From positions 2,350,501 through 2,414,500 of the forward strand of contig NC_091002.1 in assembly GCF_041146395.1 (NCBI RefSeq): a stretch of DNA of 64,000 nucleotides, in the 5' to 3' direction. The stretch is from Eulemur rufifrons (taxonomy: Eukaryota > Chordata > Mammalia > Primates > Lemuridae). Below the pieces are notes generated by a model. The model was not told the origin of the DNA. It saw nothing but the letters and a program-made list of their open reading frames with translations, and searched no databases. Positions 22,568-35,859 of this stretch are shown one piece after another; position 1 is the first letter of the stretch; each line of letters begins with the position of its first letter. The position numbers were made by a program, and so were the translations under genes.

Positions 22568-24892
22568 CAGGAATACCTGGGAAATCGTGCAGGGTGGTTC
22601 CAGGCCACCACAATAAAGCTAATGTCACAATAAAGCAAGTCACACAAATTTTTTGGTTTCTCAGTGCATAGATTATAAAGGTTATGTTTACACTGTACTG
22701 TAGTCTGTTAAGTGTACAATAGCATTATGTCTAAAAAACAATGTATATACCTTAATTTAAAAATACTTTATTGCTAAAAAATACCAACACTTATCTGAGC
22801 CTTCAGCAAGTCATAACCTTTTTGCCGGTGGAGGGTCTTCGCTCCATATTGCTGGTGCTGACTGACCAGGGTGGCGGTTGCTGAGGGTTGGGGTGGCTGT
22901 GGCAACTTCTTATAATTGGGCAAAAATTATATTTGCCACATTGGTGGACTCTTCCTTTCACAAAAGATTTCTCTGCAGCATGCAATGCTGTTTGATAAAC
23001 ATTTTCCCCACAGAAAAACTTTCAAAACTGAAGTTAATCCTCTCAAACCCTGCTGTTGCTTTACCAACTAAGTTTATGTCATATTCTAAATCCTTTGTTC
23101 GCCAGGAGTAGATTCTGTCTCAAGAAACAACTTTCTTGGCTTATCCATGAGAGCAGCTCCTGATCAGTGAAAGTTTCATCATGAGATGCAGCAATTCAGG
23201 CACATCCTCAGGCTCCACTTCTGATTCTAGTTCTCTCACTGTTTCCACCACATCTGCAGTGACTTCCTGCACTGAAGTCTTACACCTCCCAAAGTCACCC
23301 ATGAGGGTTGGAATCAACTTCTTCCAACCCCCTGTTAATGTTGGTCTTTTGACCTCCGCCCATGAATCAGGAATGTTCTTAATGGAATCTAGAGTGGTAA
23401 ATCCCTTTCCAGATTTTCAATTTATTTGTCCAAGATCCATCATTGGATTTCCATAGACTATGGAAGCTGTAGCCTTACAAGGTTTATTTCTTAAAAAGTA
23501 AGACTTGAAAGTTGATACTACTCCTTAATTCATGGGCATTGTGTTAACATTAATCTTGTACGCCTCCATCAGAGCTCTTGGATGACCAGGTGTATTGTCA
23601 ATAAGCAGTAATCTTTTCAAAGAGATCTTTTTTCTGAACAGTAGGTATCAACAGTGGGCTTAAAATATTCAGCAATGCATGCCGTAAACAGATATTTTAT
23701 AATCCAGGCTTTGATGTTTCATTTATAGAGCACAGGCAGAGTAGCTTTAGCATAATTCTTAGGAGCCCTAGGATTTTTGGAATGATAAATGAGCACTGGC
23801 TTCAACTTAAAGTCACCAGCTGCATTATTGCCTAACAAGAGAGTCAGCCTGTCCTTTGAAGCTTGGAAGCCAGGCACTGACTTCTCCTCTCTAGCTATGA
23901 AAGGCCTGGATGGCATCATCTTTCAATAGAAGGTTGTTTCCTCTACACTGAAAATCTGTTGTTTAGTGAAACCACCTTCATCAATGATCTTAGCTGGATC
24001 TTCTGGGTAACTTGCTGCGGCTTCTCCATCAGCACTTGCTGCTTCACCTTGCACTTGTATGTTATAGGGAAGGCTTCTTTTCTTCAACCTCATGAAACAA
24101 CCTCTGCTGGCTTCCAACTTCTCTTCTGCAGCTTCCTCCCCTCTCTCAGCCTGCACAGAATTGAAGAGAGTTGGGGCCTGCTCTGGATTAGACTCTGGCT
24201 TAAGGGAATGTTGGGGCTGATTTGATGGTCTATCCTGACCACTCCAACTCTCTCCACGTCAGCAATAAGGTGCTCTACTTTCTTATTATTTGTTTGTTCA
24301 CTGGAGTAGCACTTTCAATTTCCTTTAAGAACTCTTCCTTTGCATTGAAAACTTGGCTATTTGGTGAAGAGGCCTAACTTTCAGCTTGTCTCAGGTTTCG
24401 ATATGCCTTCCTCACTAAGCTTAATCATTTCTAGCTTTTGATTTACAGTGAGAAATGTGTGACTCTTTCTTTTACTTGAACACTTAAAGGCCACTGTAGG
24501 GTTATTAATTCAATATTGTTGTGTCTCAGGGAATAGGGAGGTCCCAGAAAAGTAAGAGAGGTGGGGAATGACCGATTCGTGGAGCAGTCAGAAAGCGCAC
24601 AACATATATCCGTTAAGTTTGCCGTCTTACATGGATGTGGTTCGTGGTGTCTCAACAATTACTATTGTATAACAGCATCAAATATTAGTGATCACAGACC
24701 ACCATAACAGATATAATAACAATGAAAAAGTTTGAAATATTGGGAGAACTACCAAAATGTGACACAGAGACACAAAGTGAGCACACGCGGTTGGAGAAAC
24801 GGCGCTGGGAGACTTGCTTGACGCAGTGTCATAAACCTCCAATTTGCAAAACACACGACCTCTGTGAGGCACAATGCAATGAGGTCTGCCTG
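22568..24892 (-). mobile_element. Tigger1 DNA transposon, near complete
   Basis: 2325 bp with both termini: caggaatacct at the left and the complement of caggcagacct at the right, flanked by TA duplications (22566-22567, 24893-24894). Orientation is minus. The internal sequence follows Tigger1 order in reverse: transposase region about 22830-24494, then the 5' non-coding part. The expected start codon is GTG (24492-24494 on the complement) rather than ATG, and frames are broken by stops and small indels. It is a fossil of a pogo-like (TcMar) transposase gene with a centromere-protein-B-like DNA-binding domain. No activity is expected. Confidence 0.92.
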
Positions 24893-25139
24893 TACTTCCT
24901 GGCCAGCCTGGGGCATGTATTTGCTCGTCTTTTGGTTGAGGGTGAAGCACATGGATCATCTGATGGCACCAACAGGAACACACCAAGTGAGGAAGGAGAA
25001 TCCCGCGTGGATCACGAGTAAGGGACAGAGGGCCTGTGAGACCAGCCTTTCTGCAAGTGACGCCCCTGTAAACCCTTCCCCCGTACAGACCAGAGAGGAA
25101 CAGCTGACCACTTCACCCCACCAGGCCAGTACCACATGA

Positions 25140-26010
<871 letters not shown>

Positions 26011-26021
26011 GAACTGGGACT

Positions 26022-26380
26022 GAGAGACCAGCCAGGCTTCCAGGTACGAGGCGAACGTGTGCGATTGTGGAGTGCTCTTCACCCTCGAGAGGACCGGGCA
26101 GTAAGCTTTCTCGAAAAGGATTGTATTTACAACAGCAATAAAAACTACTTGCAAAATCTTGGAATAAAAACATGTATATGCTGGGCTGTGAAGCAAAGAA
26201 TTGAAAAACTGTATTGGTAATCATAAAAGAAGATCAGAATAAATAGATATTCCATGTTCATGGTTGAAAATGTCCAACATTATAAAAATGTTAATTCTCT
26301 TTAAATTAATCTGTAAATTGAATATAATTCCAACAAAAGTCAAAGGAGAGTTTTCAGGCTGGTTCTTGCATGGGCCCAGA
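26022..26380 (+). mobile_element. L1M ORF2 fragment, sense (continuation)
   Basis: Continues the interrupted L1M: 'acaacagcaataaaaactacttgcaaaatcttggaataaa', 'agaataaatagatattccatgttcatgg', 'taaattgaatataattccaacaaaa'. Degenerate. Confidence 0.7.
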
Positions 26381-26929
26381 CATGCCAACCACACGGGCCA
26401 ACTGGAAACAATCGCGTGTGAAAAAGGTCAGTACCTCCCGCTCAGGAGGCCCCTAAGGAAGCTTTGTTTTATAACCTTTTTGTTGACCCGGAGCTGTCCC
26501 TGCAGTGCGCGACTGGGGCAGAGACCGCATGTCAGACTGAGATTACACTTTCCCTGAAACAGATCTAAGGAGGAGCTGGTGCGCTCCAGAGGTCCCTAGG
26601 CCACCGAGCAAGCCCCCACCCACCTCCTTCCGGCCAAGCATGCTCTAAAGTCAGCCTGGGACAAGAGGGGAGAAAGCTGGCCTGGGTCACACCCTTGGGT
26701 GGGCCATGGCTAAGGCACTGGAGATGGGGAGCAGGAAGTGCTGGCCCTGAGCCTCCCACAGAGCCTGGGACTCCCAGCGCCAGAGGGACATCCATGGCGC
26801 CTCACCTCCCACATCCAGCCCTCCAGGGAATCCCACTGGTTTGCGCCCAGAGTCCTTCTCAGACCCATTTTCCACGCTGTATCCAGAGAGATCTTCATAA
26901 AGAGGAAGTAGCCAGGCCACTGCCTAGCC

Positions 26930-27362
26930 TAACTCTCAGCTGACTTTCCATCCTCCTGGAAACAGAATCCAGTCTCCTCCCCGGGCTGCAGGGGCCCCAG
27001 CTCAGGCCTTGGTGGTCTCACCGGCTCTGCTCTGGCGGCACTGTCAGCCCCTCCCAGCTTTGTCCTGTCTTAGAGCCTTGCACTCACAAAGGATGTTCTC
27101 TCCCCACTGCCTTGGTCTTCCTGCGACTGGCTCAGCTCAAGCGACCTCTGCTCAGAGGGGCTCCCAGGGCACCTTCCTACATTAGCCCCACCTCCCCAGC
27201 CAGTCTCCTCCTCGTGGCTTCATGTCTCCCCAGCTTTTGTCCTCCATGAGAATCTAGGGCCCATAAAAGGAAGGGCCTCGCCTCCACCATTGCTCCTGCC
27301 CCGTGGGCCAAGCACAGCACCTGGGGGCACTCAGTAAGTGTTTGCTGAGTGACTGAATGATG
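26930..27362 (+). mobile_element. L2 LINE 3' region
   Basis: Long L2 match including 'tagagccttgcactcacaaa', 'ctcagctcaagcgacctctgctcagaggggc' and the end 'gggggcactcagtaagtgtttgctgagtgactgaatga'. Confidence 0.85.
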
Positions 27363-27364
27363 TT

Positions 27365-27510
27365 AGCTTAGTGATAGGCAAAGAGATCAATGGAACAGAA
27401 TAGAAATCAAAGCATACTTTTCTGTATATTTCAAACGTCTTGACACAATAGAATTAAAAAAATAAAAATTTCTGGGCAAAAATTTTCTCACTGATATTTC
27501 TGCAAATGAT
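27365..27510 (+). mobile_element. short L1M ORF2 fragment, sense
   Basis: 'agagatcaatggaacagaatagaaatcaaagcat' followed by a 'tttctcactgat'-type segment is L1 ORF2 wording from after the reverse-transcriptase region. About 145 bp, non-coding. Confidence 0.65.
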
Positions 27511-27999
27511 TCCCTTTGCCCCATTACTTGGAAATATTGGGGAAGTCTGGGCAGCAAATGAGGCTATGGGCCACACCTGGATACTCCTGGTGGCTTCGCT
27601 TGGAAAGGAAGGAGAGCCCCTCGGCCTGGAGGTGCCTGGGAAATGCAGCTTTAGTCCGTCTCCTCTGCTCTTGCAGCACTTGCTGTATGTCTCCAGCAGG
27701 AGACCCATCGTTCTATCCTGTAGGGTGTTCCTGTCCCCCTTTCCCATGAAGGCCCAGGACTGTATCCTACTTTGCTCTTGCCCAGCCACATCAGGATGGT
27801 GACTCCCAAAGTGGGCCTCCAGGGGCCCTGAGCCAGCCTTGGGTCATGCTGTCCCCATCTGAGTCACAGCCCCGCTGTGTGTTCCTGACCCAGGAAACCC
27901 CTCATCCACAAAGACTGTCCCCGTTCTTCCCACCCACCCCCACCTGCTGGAGCCCTGCCTCCCACCCTCCCCACGCCCGCTGCACCCAAAAAGACTCCT

Positions 28000-28165
28000 A
28001 GAGTATCAGCCCCTGTATTGTCTGTGACTGTCAGCTTGGGTCCCCTAGGAACCGGTGTGCTCCTTCAGGGTGAGGACAGTTTCTTTGTCCCTGTGTCCCC
28101 AGCACACAGCCCGATGCCTGTCACAAGAGAGGTGTTCTGTGATTGTCTGGTAAATTCATGATTCT
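28000..28165 (+). mobile_element. L2 LINE 3' end
   Basis: 'gtgtgctccttcagggtgaggacagtttctttgtccctgtgtccccagcacacagcccgatgcctgtcacaagagagg' follows the standard L2 ending. Confidence 0.8.
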
Positions 28166-28454
28166 AGGGGCACAATAAAAGGCTCCCCTATTCCTTGCTT
28201 CAATTCTGAACAATTATAAGCAGTGGGTAAGATACACAAGGAGGGTGCGAGTTCTGGCCAGCCATTTCCTCTCTCCTGGACCCCAGTCTCTGTCATATGG
28301 GGCTGGAGTTCCCCATCCTGTAAGCATGTGATTCTGTCACCTCTCCTGGGACCAAATCGTGCATGAGGCTCCCTCCCGGGGCTGCACGCCCAGATTGCAG
28401 AAACACAGCGTGTGCATTACAGCAACATCCCAGCAGTGTGTGGTCGTCAGGGCA

Positions 28455-28600
28455 TGAGAGGGAGTGAGAGTCCTGGATCTGGGTTCTTGCCCTGCCCTGA
28501 CACTGACCCACCGAGTCCCTTCCTCTCGGGGCCTCAGTTTCATGTTCTGTCAAGTGAGGGGAATAGGCTGATCCAGGTCCAGCATGCAAGGATCCAAGAC
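28455..28600 (+). mobile_element. MIR SINE
   Basis: 'gagagtcctggatctgggttcttgccctgccctgacactgac' and 'ggggcctcagtttcatgttctgtcaagtgagg' give the MIR core. Confidence 0.75.
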
Positions 28601-28799
28601 ACAGGTCTAAGCTTCCACGATCACGTTCTGAAATTCTGTGATTACAAGGTTTTGCTACTACATTCCATGACTCTGTAAGGAGCTTAACAACATTTGATAA
28701 TGCGACATTATTCTACAACTGATGAACAACATTCTGAGATTCTATATGAGATTCTCTTCAGTCCTTAGGAAGCCCAAATGCATTTTTAAGAAATGAATT

Positions 28800-29260
28800 T
28801 AATACTGTATCAGTTTTATATTGCTTTGGAAACAAAATAAAACACCACCCTAAAATTTAGTGACTTAAAAAACTCACCATTTTATTAATATCATGTCATG
28901 TTCTGTATGGTAACTGGGCTCAGCTGGGCAATTCTTCTGCTCCACGTGGTATCCCAGGCTACAGTGGAAGATCCAGGCGCCCAGGGAGGCTCACTCTCAT
29001 GGCTGGCCATTGGTGCTAGCTGTCACACGTTGCCTGCCAGGGGCTGTTGATCAGAGAGCCCTGGTTTTCTTTCTTATGGCCTCTCCATGTGGCTTGGAAT
29101 CTGGCCAAGTTCCAAGAGGCAAGAATTATAGACTACTGCTTCCCTTAAGACCTGGATTTGGATGTCTCAGAACATTACTGTATTCAAGGACAGCAGAAAC
29201 AAGTCCTATGTGCAGAACAGCATGCACAGACAGGAAACCGAGGGGGTTTGGGGGAGGGGG
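28800..29260 (-). mobile_element. old interspersed repeat, family not certain
   Basis: The order 'tactgtatcagttttatattgc', 'aatttagtgacttaaaaaactcaccattttatt', 'gtaactgggctcagctgggcaattcttctg' and 'ctcatggctggccattggtgctagctgtcac' matches a widespread mammalian repeat. I recall it as LTR- or DNA-element-derived but cannot name it safely. Confidence 0.6.
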
Positions 29261-29499
29261 ATGAATCTCTGGAGACTAGCTCCTACAAATCCTGACAACG
29301 TCTAATAAAAGCATCTACTAGAAACGGTTGAAGTAACGTGTCCGAGTCCAGTACTGGTTAAAGTGTCATCTGTCTGCCGGCACCTGGGGGGTGATGCTGG
29401 GTACTCCTGCTTGCCTTTGCTGTTCAGGGAATCAGGAAACCCCAACAGTTTGGGGGGAGTCTGGGAATCAAAAGCCTCTTGCCCCTTCCCCCCACTCTC

Positions 29500-29803
<304 letters not shown>

Positions 29804-30299
29804 GGGTGCCGGTGGCGTGCCTAGGGTGGTGGTGTACGTGGGTAGGGTGTCAGGAGCAGTCTGCGGCAGTGGGAGAGTGTTCTGTCCCTGACGTTGTTTA
29901 GAAGTGGCAGTGCACGGGATAGCATAGAGCAGAACACCTTCTCGTTTCTGTGACTTGTGGAAGACTTCTTTCTTTTGGGAAGCCTCGGTGCTGGCTCTGG
30001 GCTTTGTGTAGAAGTGTTGAGTCTCTGCTGCCTCCCCAGGGACCTTCTTCTCCCCTTCCTGCGCACAGCAGCACCACGTCCCTCCCAGTGAGCAGAGTGA
30101 GTGTGGAGCAGAAGCAGGAGCCCAGTGAGAGGCTTTGGAAAGTGCTGGCATCACTAACAGTCTGACCCCCACAGAGGCAGCTGGTGTGAGGGCACCAGAT
30201 TTGTTCACCTGTGGCCTTGCGCTGTGCTTGGCTGATCTTCCAACTTAAATACTTTTAGAAGATTTGGAAAAGACAAGGACTTGAACTTCGAAGATGACA

Positions 30300-30330
30300 G
30301 GTTAAGCGTGCACGTGCACACACACACACA
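30300..30330. repeat. short CA microsatellite
   Basis: A (ca)n run, about 8 repeats, within 'cgtgcacgtgcacacacacacacacatttt', some 500 bp downstream of the exon donor. Confidence 0.8.
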
Positions 30331-30334
30331 TTTT

Positions 30335-31000
30335 CTCCCTTCTAAAACTCTGTTTAATGACAGGAAGGAGTGTCTGAAAAATGATAAATGTATGAGGACA
30401 AGGAAAACTGCATAGAGACTGCAGCAAAACATTGAGGGGGTTGGAAAGAAGGTGTAGAGTGGTTAACAGCTTAGGATACCAGAAACTGAGTCTCAAGTGG
30501 CCACTGGGGAGAGTTAAGAACTGACAGATGCTAAAGAATCCCCCAAAGGCTCAGGAGCCGGCAGCACCTGGTACCTATGGAATGGGGGAGGGTGGTGAAA
30601 AAAGAGGCTAAAATACAGTGAAGTGGTTGAAAACTTCTTAAGAACCCCAGAGCCGTTTACCTACTCTGCAGAGCTAGAGGGCTGCCCCTTCCTCACCCAG
30701 AAAGACTGAGGTTAGTCCCCTAAGGAGGGTAAAATAGAGAGTGTCTGGGCTGAAGAACATCAAGCCTGCTTGCATTGGGATACTGCACCAAAAATGGCAA
30801 GATTATCTAAATGTACACATACCAAATGCTGAAATAGCACCCTCCCACCCCGGCTGGGATCAGACAATGGTGCCTTGGTGTTTTCACCCTCCAGGCAGGA
30901 CACTCAAGTGATTTCAATGGTGTTGTGACTGAGCCAAGAGAAAAGAGATTGTGGAGATTGTGACATCAGAGGTTGCCCAGGACACGCTGGAGTGTAGTTC
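30335..31000. other. intronic stretch, mostly unassigned
   Basis: Purine-rich single-copy-looking sequence with possible old LINE wording after about 30720. No exon, RNA gene or clear repeat boundary seen. Confidence 0.4.
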
Positions 31001-31039
31001 ATAGTCAACAAGCATCATTCATTGTTAGCTCCCAGTCAA

Positions 31040-31930
31040 GTTACCAACATAAGATTATCAGACATCCTGGGAAATCTAACACGAACATCAAGATCTAAAC
31101 AATCAAATGGAAAAAAATGGTGTTTGGAATAAACAGAGACTCTGAAAACATCAAAATAACTATGATCAGTATTTTCAGACAGATAAGAAGACTTTTGTAA
31201 CTGTAAAACAAGAAACAGCGTTTTTTATAATTCAGAGAACAAACAATGGAGCTTTATAAATTAAAGGTATAAAAGCAGAAATAAAAATCCCAAAAGATAT
31301 GCTGGAGGACCGGGTCTCTATACTCTCTTACAAAGTAGAGTAAAAAGACAAAAGGAAAATATGAGAAAAAAAGTAAGAAAATTAGAGGGCCAGTCCAGAG
31401 ATTTCACCATCCGAAAGAGAAGAGAGAAAACATGGAGGAAGAAATCATTGATGAAATAATTAAAGAAAATCTCACAGATCTGAAATCTGTAAGTTTACAG
31501 ATTGAAACCTACCAAGAGTGCAGAGCAATGACTGGAAATAGACACAGATCAAAACAAATTTTAGATCTGATGAGCTTTCAGAGAAGAGCAACAGGTCATA
31601 TAGGCTGAAGAATCAGAATAGTTTTGAATTTCTCAAATGCTAGGAGGCAGTGCAGACATGCTAATCAATCAAGTGTGGGAGTGTACATTTCCGCAAGTTC
31701 CAGGGCTCAAAAAATGTACCTCCCATATATCTTTTCTCAAGTATTAGGAAAATGAGATGGAAGGGAAATGAAGGAATAAGTCAGGGAGGAGAAAGAAATG
31801 GAACACGGGAAGCTGGAGCTCCCACAAAGTGGACAGGCCCAGGAAATCTGCAGGCTGACACTGAAGGGATGTCAGTTGTCCCCCAGTGTAGACCATGCCC
31901 ACTTCTGTTTGCAGCAGGTCAGAAGACCCT
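31040..31930 (+). mobile_element. HAL1/L1M ORF1-region fragment, sense
   Basis: A-rich sense sequence with HAL1 or L1M ORF1 wording: 'aaaggtataaaagcagaaataaaaatcccaaaagatatgctgga', 'aaaattagagggccagtccagagatttcaccatccgaaag' and 'gaagaaatcattgatgaaataatt'. Frames are broken. HAL1 carries only an ORF1-like frame, so HAL1 is preferred, but an L1M ORF1 cannot be excluded. Confidence 0.65.
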
Positions 31931-33060
31931 GGGAGATATCTCTTTAGGAAGAGTGAACTGATAGAATTCCTGATGCATCTGGCTGCCTGGAGAGAAGATG
32001 CTTTAGTTGGTAAAGCATCTGAAGTTGAATTAATGAGAAGTTCAAAAAAAGAAAACTCAACGGAAAAGACATTAATTCTGGGGAGTAAAATGTTGTATAG
32101 GACATCTTCTGTGCGTAGTAAGGCTCACTACATGGGTCATCTCTCTGTGTAATACCTCGTCATAACCACCTAAACCCTGCAAAGTGAACGAATCAAAAAG
32201 TCAGTAGTACTCCATCGGGAAAATGCGGGAGTGGGAGGGAGGAAGGGGTCTCCCGGCGCCTGGGAGAGGAAAGACTGCTAGACCCTCGTCTTCCATAGCA
32301 GGAAGCCGGCACAGAGAGCCTGGAATTAAAAAGGGAAGGAGTCATGGAGATCTACCGTTCAGAGATGAGGGGTGAGACGCCAAAATTGTAGCCTGAAGGA
32401 GAGTGGGTGGAGAAGGATGAGGGGGAGAGAGGGAGCAGGATTGTTGCAACAAAACTTGCACAGCTGCTTAGCTCATTGGCTATTTTCATGTATAACTGTG
32501 ACACAAATAACAAGCACAATGTAGTGACAAGGGAGGAGGAGGAGGACAGTAGTAAAAGGACGGTTCAGTGTGTGTGCAACTGTTTACCCGCTCAGCCACT
32601 CACTGGCTTTGAACGCAGGCGCCGGTTCCGCGAGCACCCTGCTGCGTTGGGTAGGGAAGCGCCTCGGCTGAATGGCTGGGCTTCTCCGAAGGTGCAGAAA
32701 GGGGTTTCTTCACCGTGGGTTACACTCGTGCCGCTCATGAATTGCTGTAGCCCTCCTGCACGAGGGTGCAACAGATGATCCGTTTGCCGGACTCCCTAGA
32801 CACTAAGTCGCGTGGACGTTGGTGAGGTAGATGACGACTTTCCGCAGCTGAGCCGGGAATGGACAAGGCAGAAATTGAGCTGTTGGATTACAGCATGGCT
32901 GGCTGGAACAATTTCACTAGATTTCAGTAAGTTTTTAAGTCACTCTCTCAAAGATACTTCTCTGGTGGAGGTCATCCGCTCGTAGACGGCCCGTCTACCT
33001 CAGAGAAAAGGAACTATCCAGCAATTTAGGGAAATGTTTTTAAAGTCCACTAAGTAAAGG

Positions 33061-33561
33061 TGTGACAGTTCCTTTTATGTGTCAACTTGACTGGGCAAAG
33101 GGATGCCCAGGTAGCTGGTGAAACGTGGTCGCTAGGTGTGTCTGCTGAGGGTGGTTCCAGGAGAGACCAGCGTTCGGGTAGCTGCGCTGAGCAGAGCAGA
33201 TGGTGTCTCCCCGTGGTGGCTCATCCAGGCTGTCAGGGGCCTGAGCTGAGGGACGAGGCGAGGAAGGGAGAATGCACTCTTTCTGCTTGAGCTGAGACGT
33301 CCATCTTCCCCCACGCCCAGATGTCATTGTTCCTGGTTCCTGGGCTTGTAGACCCATACCAGGACTTAGCCCACAGCCCCCCGGTTCTCAGGCTCAAAGT
33401 GACGACACCACTGGCTGTCCTGTTCTCCAGCTCGCTGCTGGCGGGTCGTGGAACTTCTCAGACTCCGTAACCACATGAGCCAATTGCCGTAACAAGTCTC
33501 CTTTATATATCTCTATATATCCCAGTGCTTCTGTTTCTCCGGAGAGCCCTGGATGCTACAG
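33061..33561 (+). mobile_element. MLT2-type solo LTR (ERVL), sense
   Basis: About 500 bp starting 'tgtgacagttccttttatgtgtcaacttgactgggc' and ending 'ctgtttctccggagagccctggatgctacag', the MLT2 boundaries. Internal words include 'cttctcagactccgtaaccacatgagccaattgccgtaa'. No internal retroviral genes flank it, so it is a solo LTR relic. Confidence 0.88.
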
Positions 33562-33564
33562 TTA

Positions 33565-33860
33565 AGCTACCTACCAATTCCAAAATCACAGAATTGGCAG
33601 AGATTCGAATCAGACTTTTCCCCTTCCATATGGTTCATAAATCCCCTTTTCAATGTGTATATGTGTGCAGGTTTGAAATTGTGTCTGTACACAGCTATGT
33701 GTCAGGACATACGGTGATGGTGTACAATTTTGCATTAATACAACAGCTGGATTTATACATCCCCATGGCCTATGTACCAGAAACTTTCAATGCCATATTT
33801 TATACTGAAGATGAATGTTGCTTGTTTCAAAGTAGCCACACTTGGAAGTGGAAGAATTAG
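33565..33860. other. intronic stretch, apparently unique
   Basis: The 111-codon open frame at 33525-33860 starts inside the MLT2 LTR, so it is not a native gene. The sequence itself matches no repeat I recognise. Confidence 0.45.
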
Positions 33861-33879
33861 TCCACAAGTGCAAGCCTGG

Positions 33880-34060
33880 GTCAGATTGCCAAGGATATTT
33901 GCCTTCCCCCTTGGTGGACTTAGGCAAGTTACTTAACTCCATCTATTAACTTTTGCACCTCAGTTTCCCAATCTGTAAAATGGGCCTGATGACACCTACT
34001 TCACTGGGCTGTTATGCAAATTTCATGAGAAGATGTTCATAAACATCTTCCTTTAGATTC
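33880..34060 (+). mobile_element. MIR SINE
   Basis: 'ggtggacttaggcaagttacttaactcc', 'cacctcagtttcccaatctgtaaaatgggcctgatgacacctacttcactgggctgtt' is one of the better-preserved MIR cores in the window. Confidence 0.87.
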
Positions 34061-34994
34061 CTGGCTCTTACTTTGTCTGGGGAAGCTGATTTTGAAATCA
34101 GATGTTCAATCTTTCCTATACACTCAGAGGTGACAAATCTCTATCCTTCAAGGATGGTGTTATAGATCTCTAGAAAATAAAAGGTATTTTAGAGTATAAC
34201 CTGGTGAGTTTGATAGTGGGTCCAAAAAAAATTGTTTTAAAGCAGTTAGGAGACTTGCATCTCATAGCATTTGAATTGGCTCTTCATTCTGTCAACAACC
34301 GTCGGGGCCAAGCAGCGGACCAGCCCCTGGGAGGAAAATCATGCGTAAGACTCTGCCGTGCGTCTGAGCAGCTTTCCAGGCAGAAAGGCACCCTTTCTGG
34401 GGACCAAGCGATTGCGCCCCAGGATGAGGACCGTGACAGAGCCACAAAGCAGCCTGCAGGAGCTCAGGGAGGAGCACCCCGCCCAGCCCAAGGTGGGGGC
34501 TGGGCAAGGGCATGGAGCTGGCATGGCCCGGTTGGTCTGTGGTTTGCAGGACAAATGGGAATTTGCTGGAGTAGAGGCATGCGGAAGGCACTGGGCAGAA
34601 GCACCGGACCCGGAGAGGCCTGGGGGGAGAAGACTGGGTGCGAGGGTGGGAGGGAGCGTGTCCTAACCAGCCCTCTGTGTGCCCCCGACTGATGGGTTGA
34701 AACTTGGGAGTGACATGGTCCAGTTTGTCATAGAAAATGATCTCCCTGGAGGCCCTGGGAGTGCTTCCCAAGAGGGTTCTTCATCCTGGGCAGGATTACT
34801 GAACTAGATATCCACAAGGGATGGGTTATACAAAATTAAATGAATAATAACAACAACTAAGCAAGTTTGTTAGACTTGTATGTATTGACACTACTTTAAA
34901 CCATATACATATGTGTGTATTTACATTTGGTGTATCCATGTACATGTATTATTTATAGATGCACATACACACGGTGAATACACACATGCACACA

Positions 34995-35160
34995 CCAAAG
35001 TATTTCACTTAATCCTCACAGCAATGAAGTGATCTAGGTGTTACAATGAAGCCCAGTGTTGTAGAGAGATTGGGTGATACGCCCCAGGACACACAGCTGG
35101 CAGGTCACGGGGCCCTGGCGCCAAAGCAAGGCATTCGGACCCGGGATCCCAGGCTCATGG
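34995..35160 (-). mobile_element. MIR SINE
   Basis: 'cacttaatcctcacagcaatgaagtgatctaggtgttacaatgaagcccag' and 'gattgggtgatacgccccaggacacacagctggcaggtcacgg' match MIR-type wording for the count/subtraction end. Confidence 0.75.
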
Positions 35161-35529
35161 CCACTGAGCACACAGCTCCCTTGTTGTTCCAACTGCACTG
35201 AACTGTTTACAGAATGTCCGTATGCATATTGACATCCCGACAAGCACATACGGATCACGTCAACTGCTCACAGCCCCCTGAGGAAGGCCCTGTTCCAGTG
35301 GTGTGGAGGGGGCAACCGACATTTCTGGGGGGATCCTCTAACCCCGGGTCACACAGCTACTAAGCCGTGGAGCTGGGGCTCTAACCTGGAGTCTGACTTG
35401 TAGTCAAATGCTCTTTCTGCTACACCTTGCTGCCTTCCCAGATGCAAAAGAAAAACTAAGGTTGTGTCCCGTCCAAAGTCACATCTGGTTAATTCATAGA
35501 GCCAGAACAGGGACAAGGACTCCACTTCT

Positions 35530-35815
35530 TCGAGGCTGTCCCTGACCACATTTTGTCGAAGCTGGGTTCCCACTGCATTCCTCAGCCCCATTCTCTCCAA
35601 AGCCCTCCAGCGCCTTCCTGGCACGTGATCCCAGCTGGTGATGACGTATTCGCTAGCTTGTTTCTGGGCAGCGGGAGAATGAACCTGCCTCATCTGTCAG
35701 TTCCCTGAGGGCAGCAGCGTCTCCGTCTTGCTCATCTTCATGTCCTGAGCACCTGACAGCGCCTGGCACGTAGGAAGTGCTCCGTAACCGTTTGTTGAAT
35801 CAGTGAAGAAGTAAT
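35530..35815 (+). mobile_element. L2 LINE 3' region
   Basis: Ends with 'tgagggcagcagcgtctccgtcttgctcatcttcatgtcctgagcacctgacagcgcctggcacgtaggaagtgctccgtaaccgtttgttgaatcag', the classical L2 3' end. Confidence 0.88.
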
Positions 35816-35859
35816 GAAGAAAGAAACGGCAGGCCTTACTTGACATTAGTTGAAGATAT

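Noticed and set aside
33525..33860. 111-codon open frame
   Set aside because: Begins inside an MLT2 LTR and continues into unique intron; no homology recognised.
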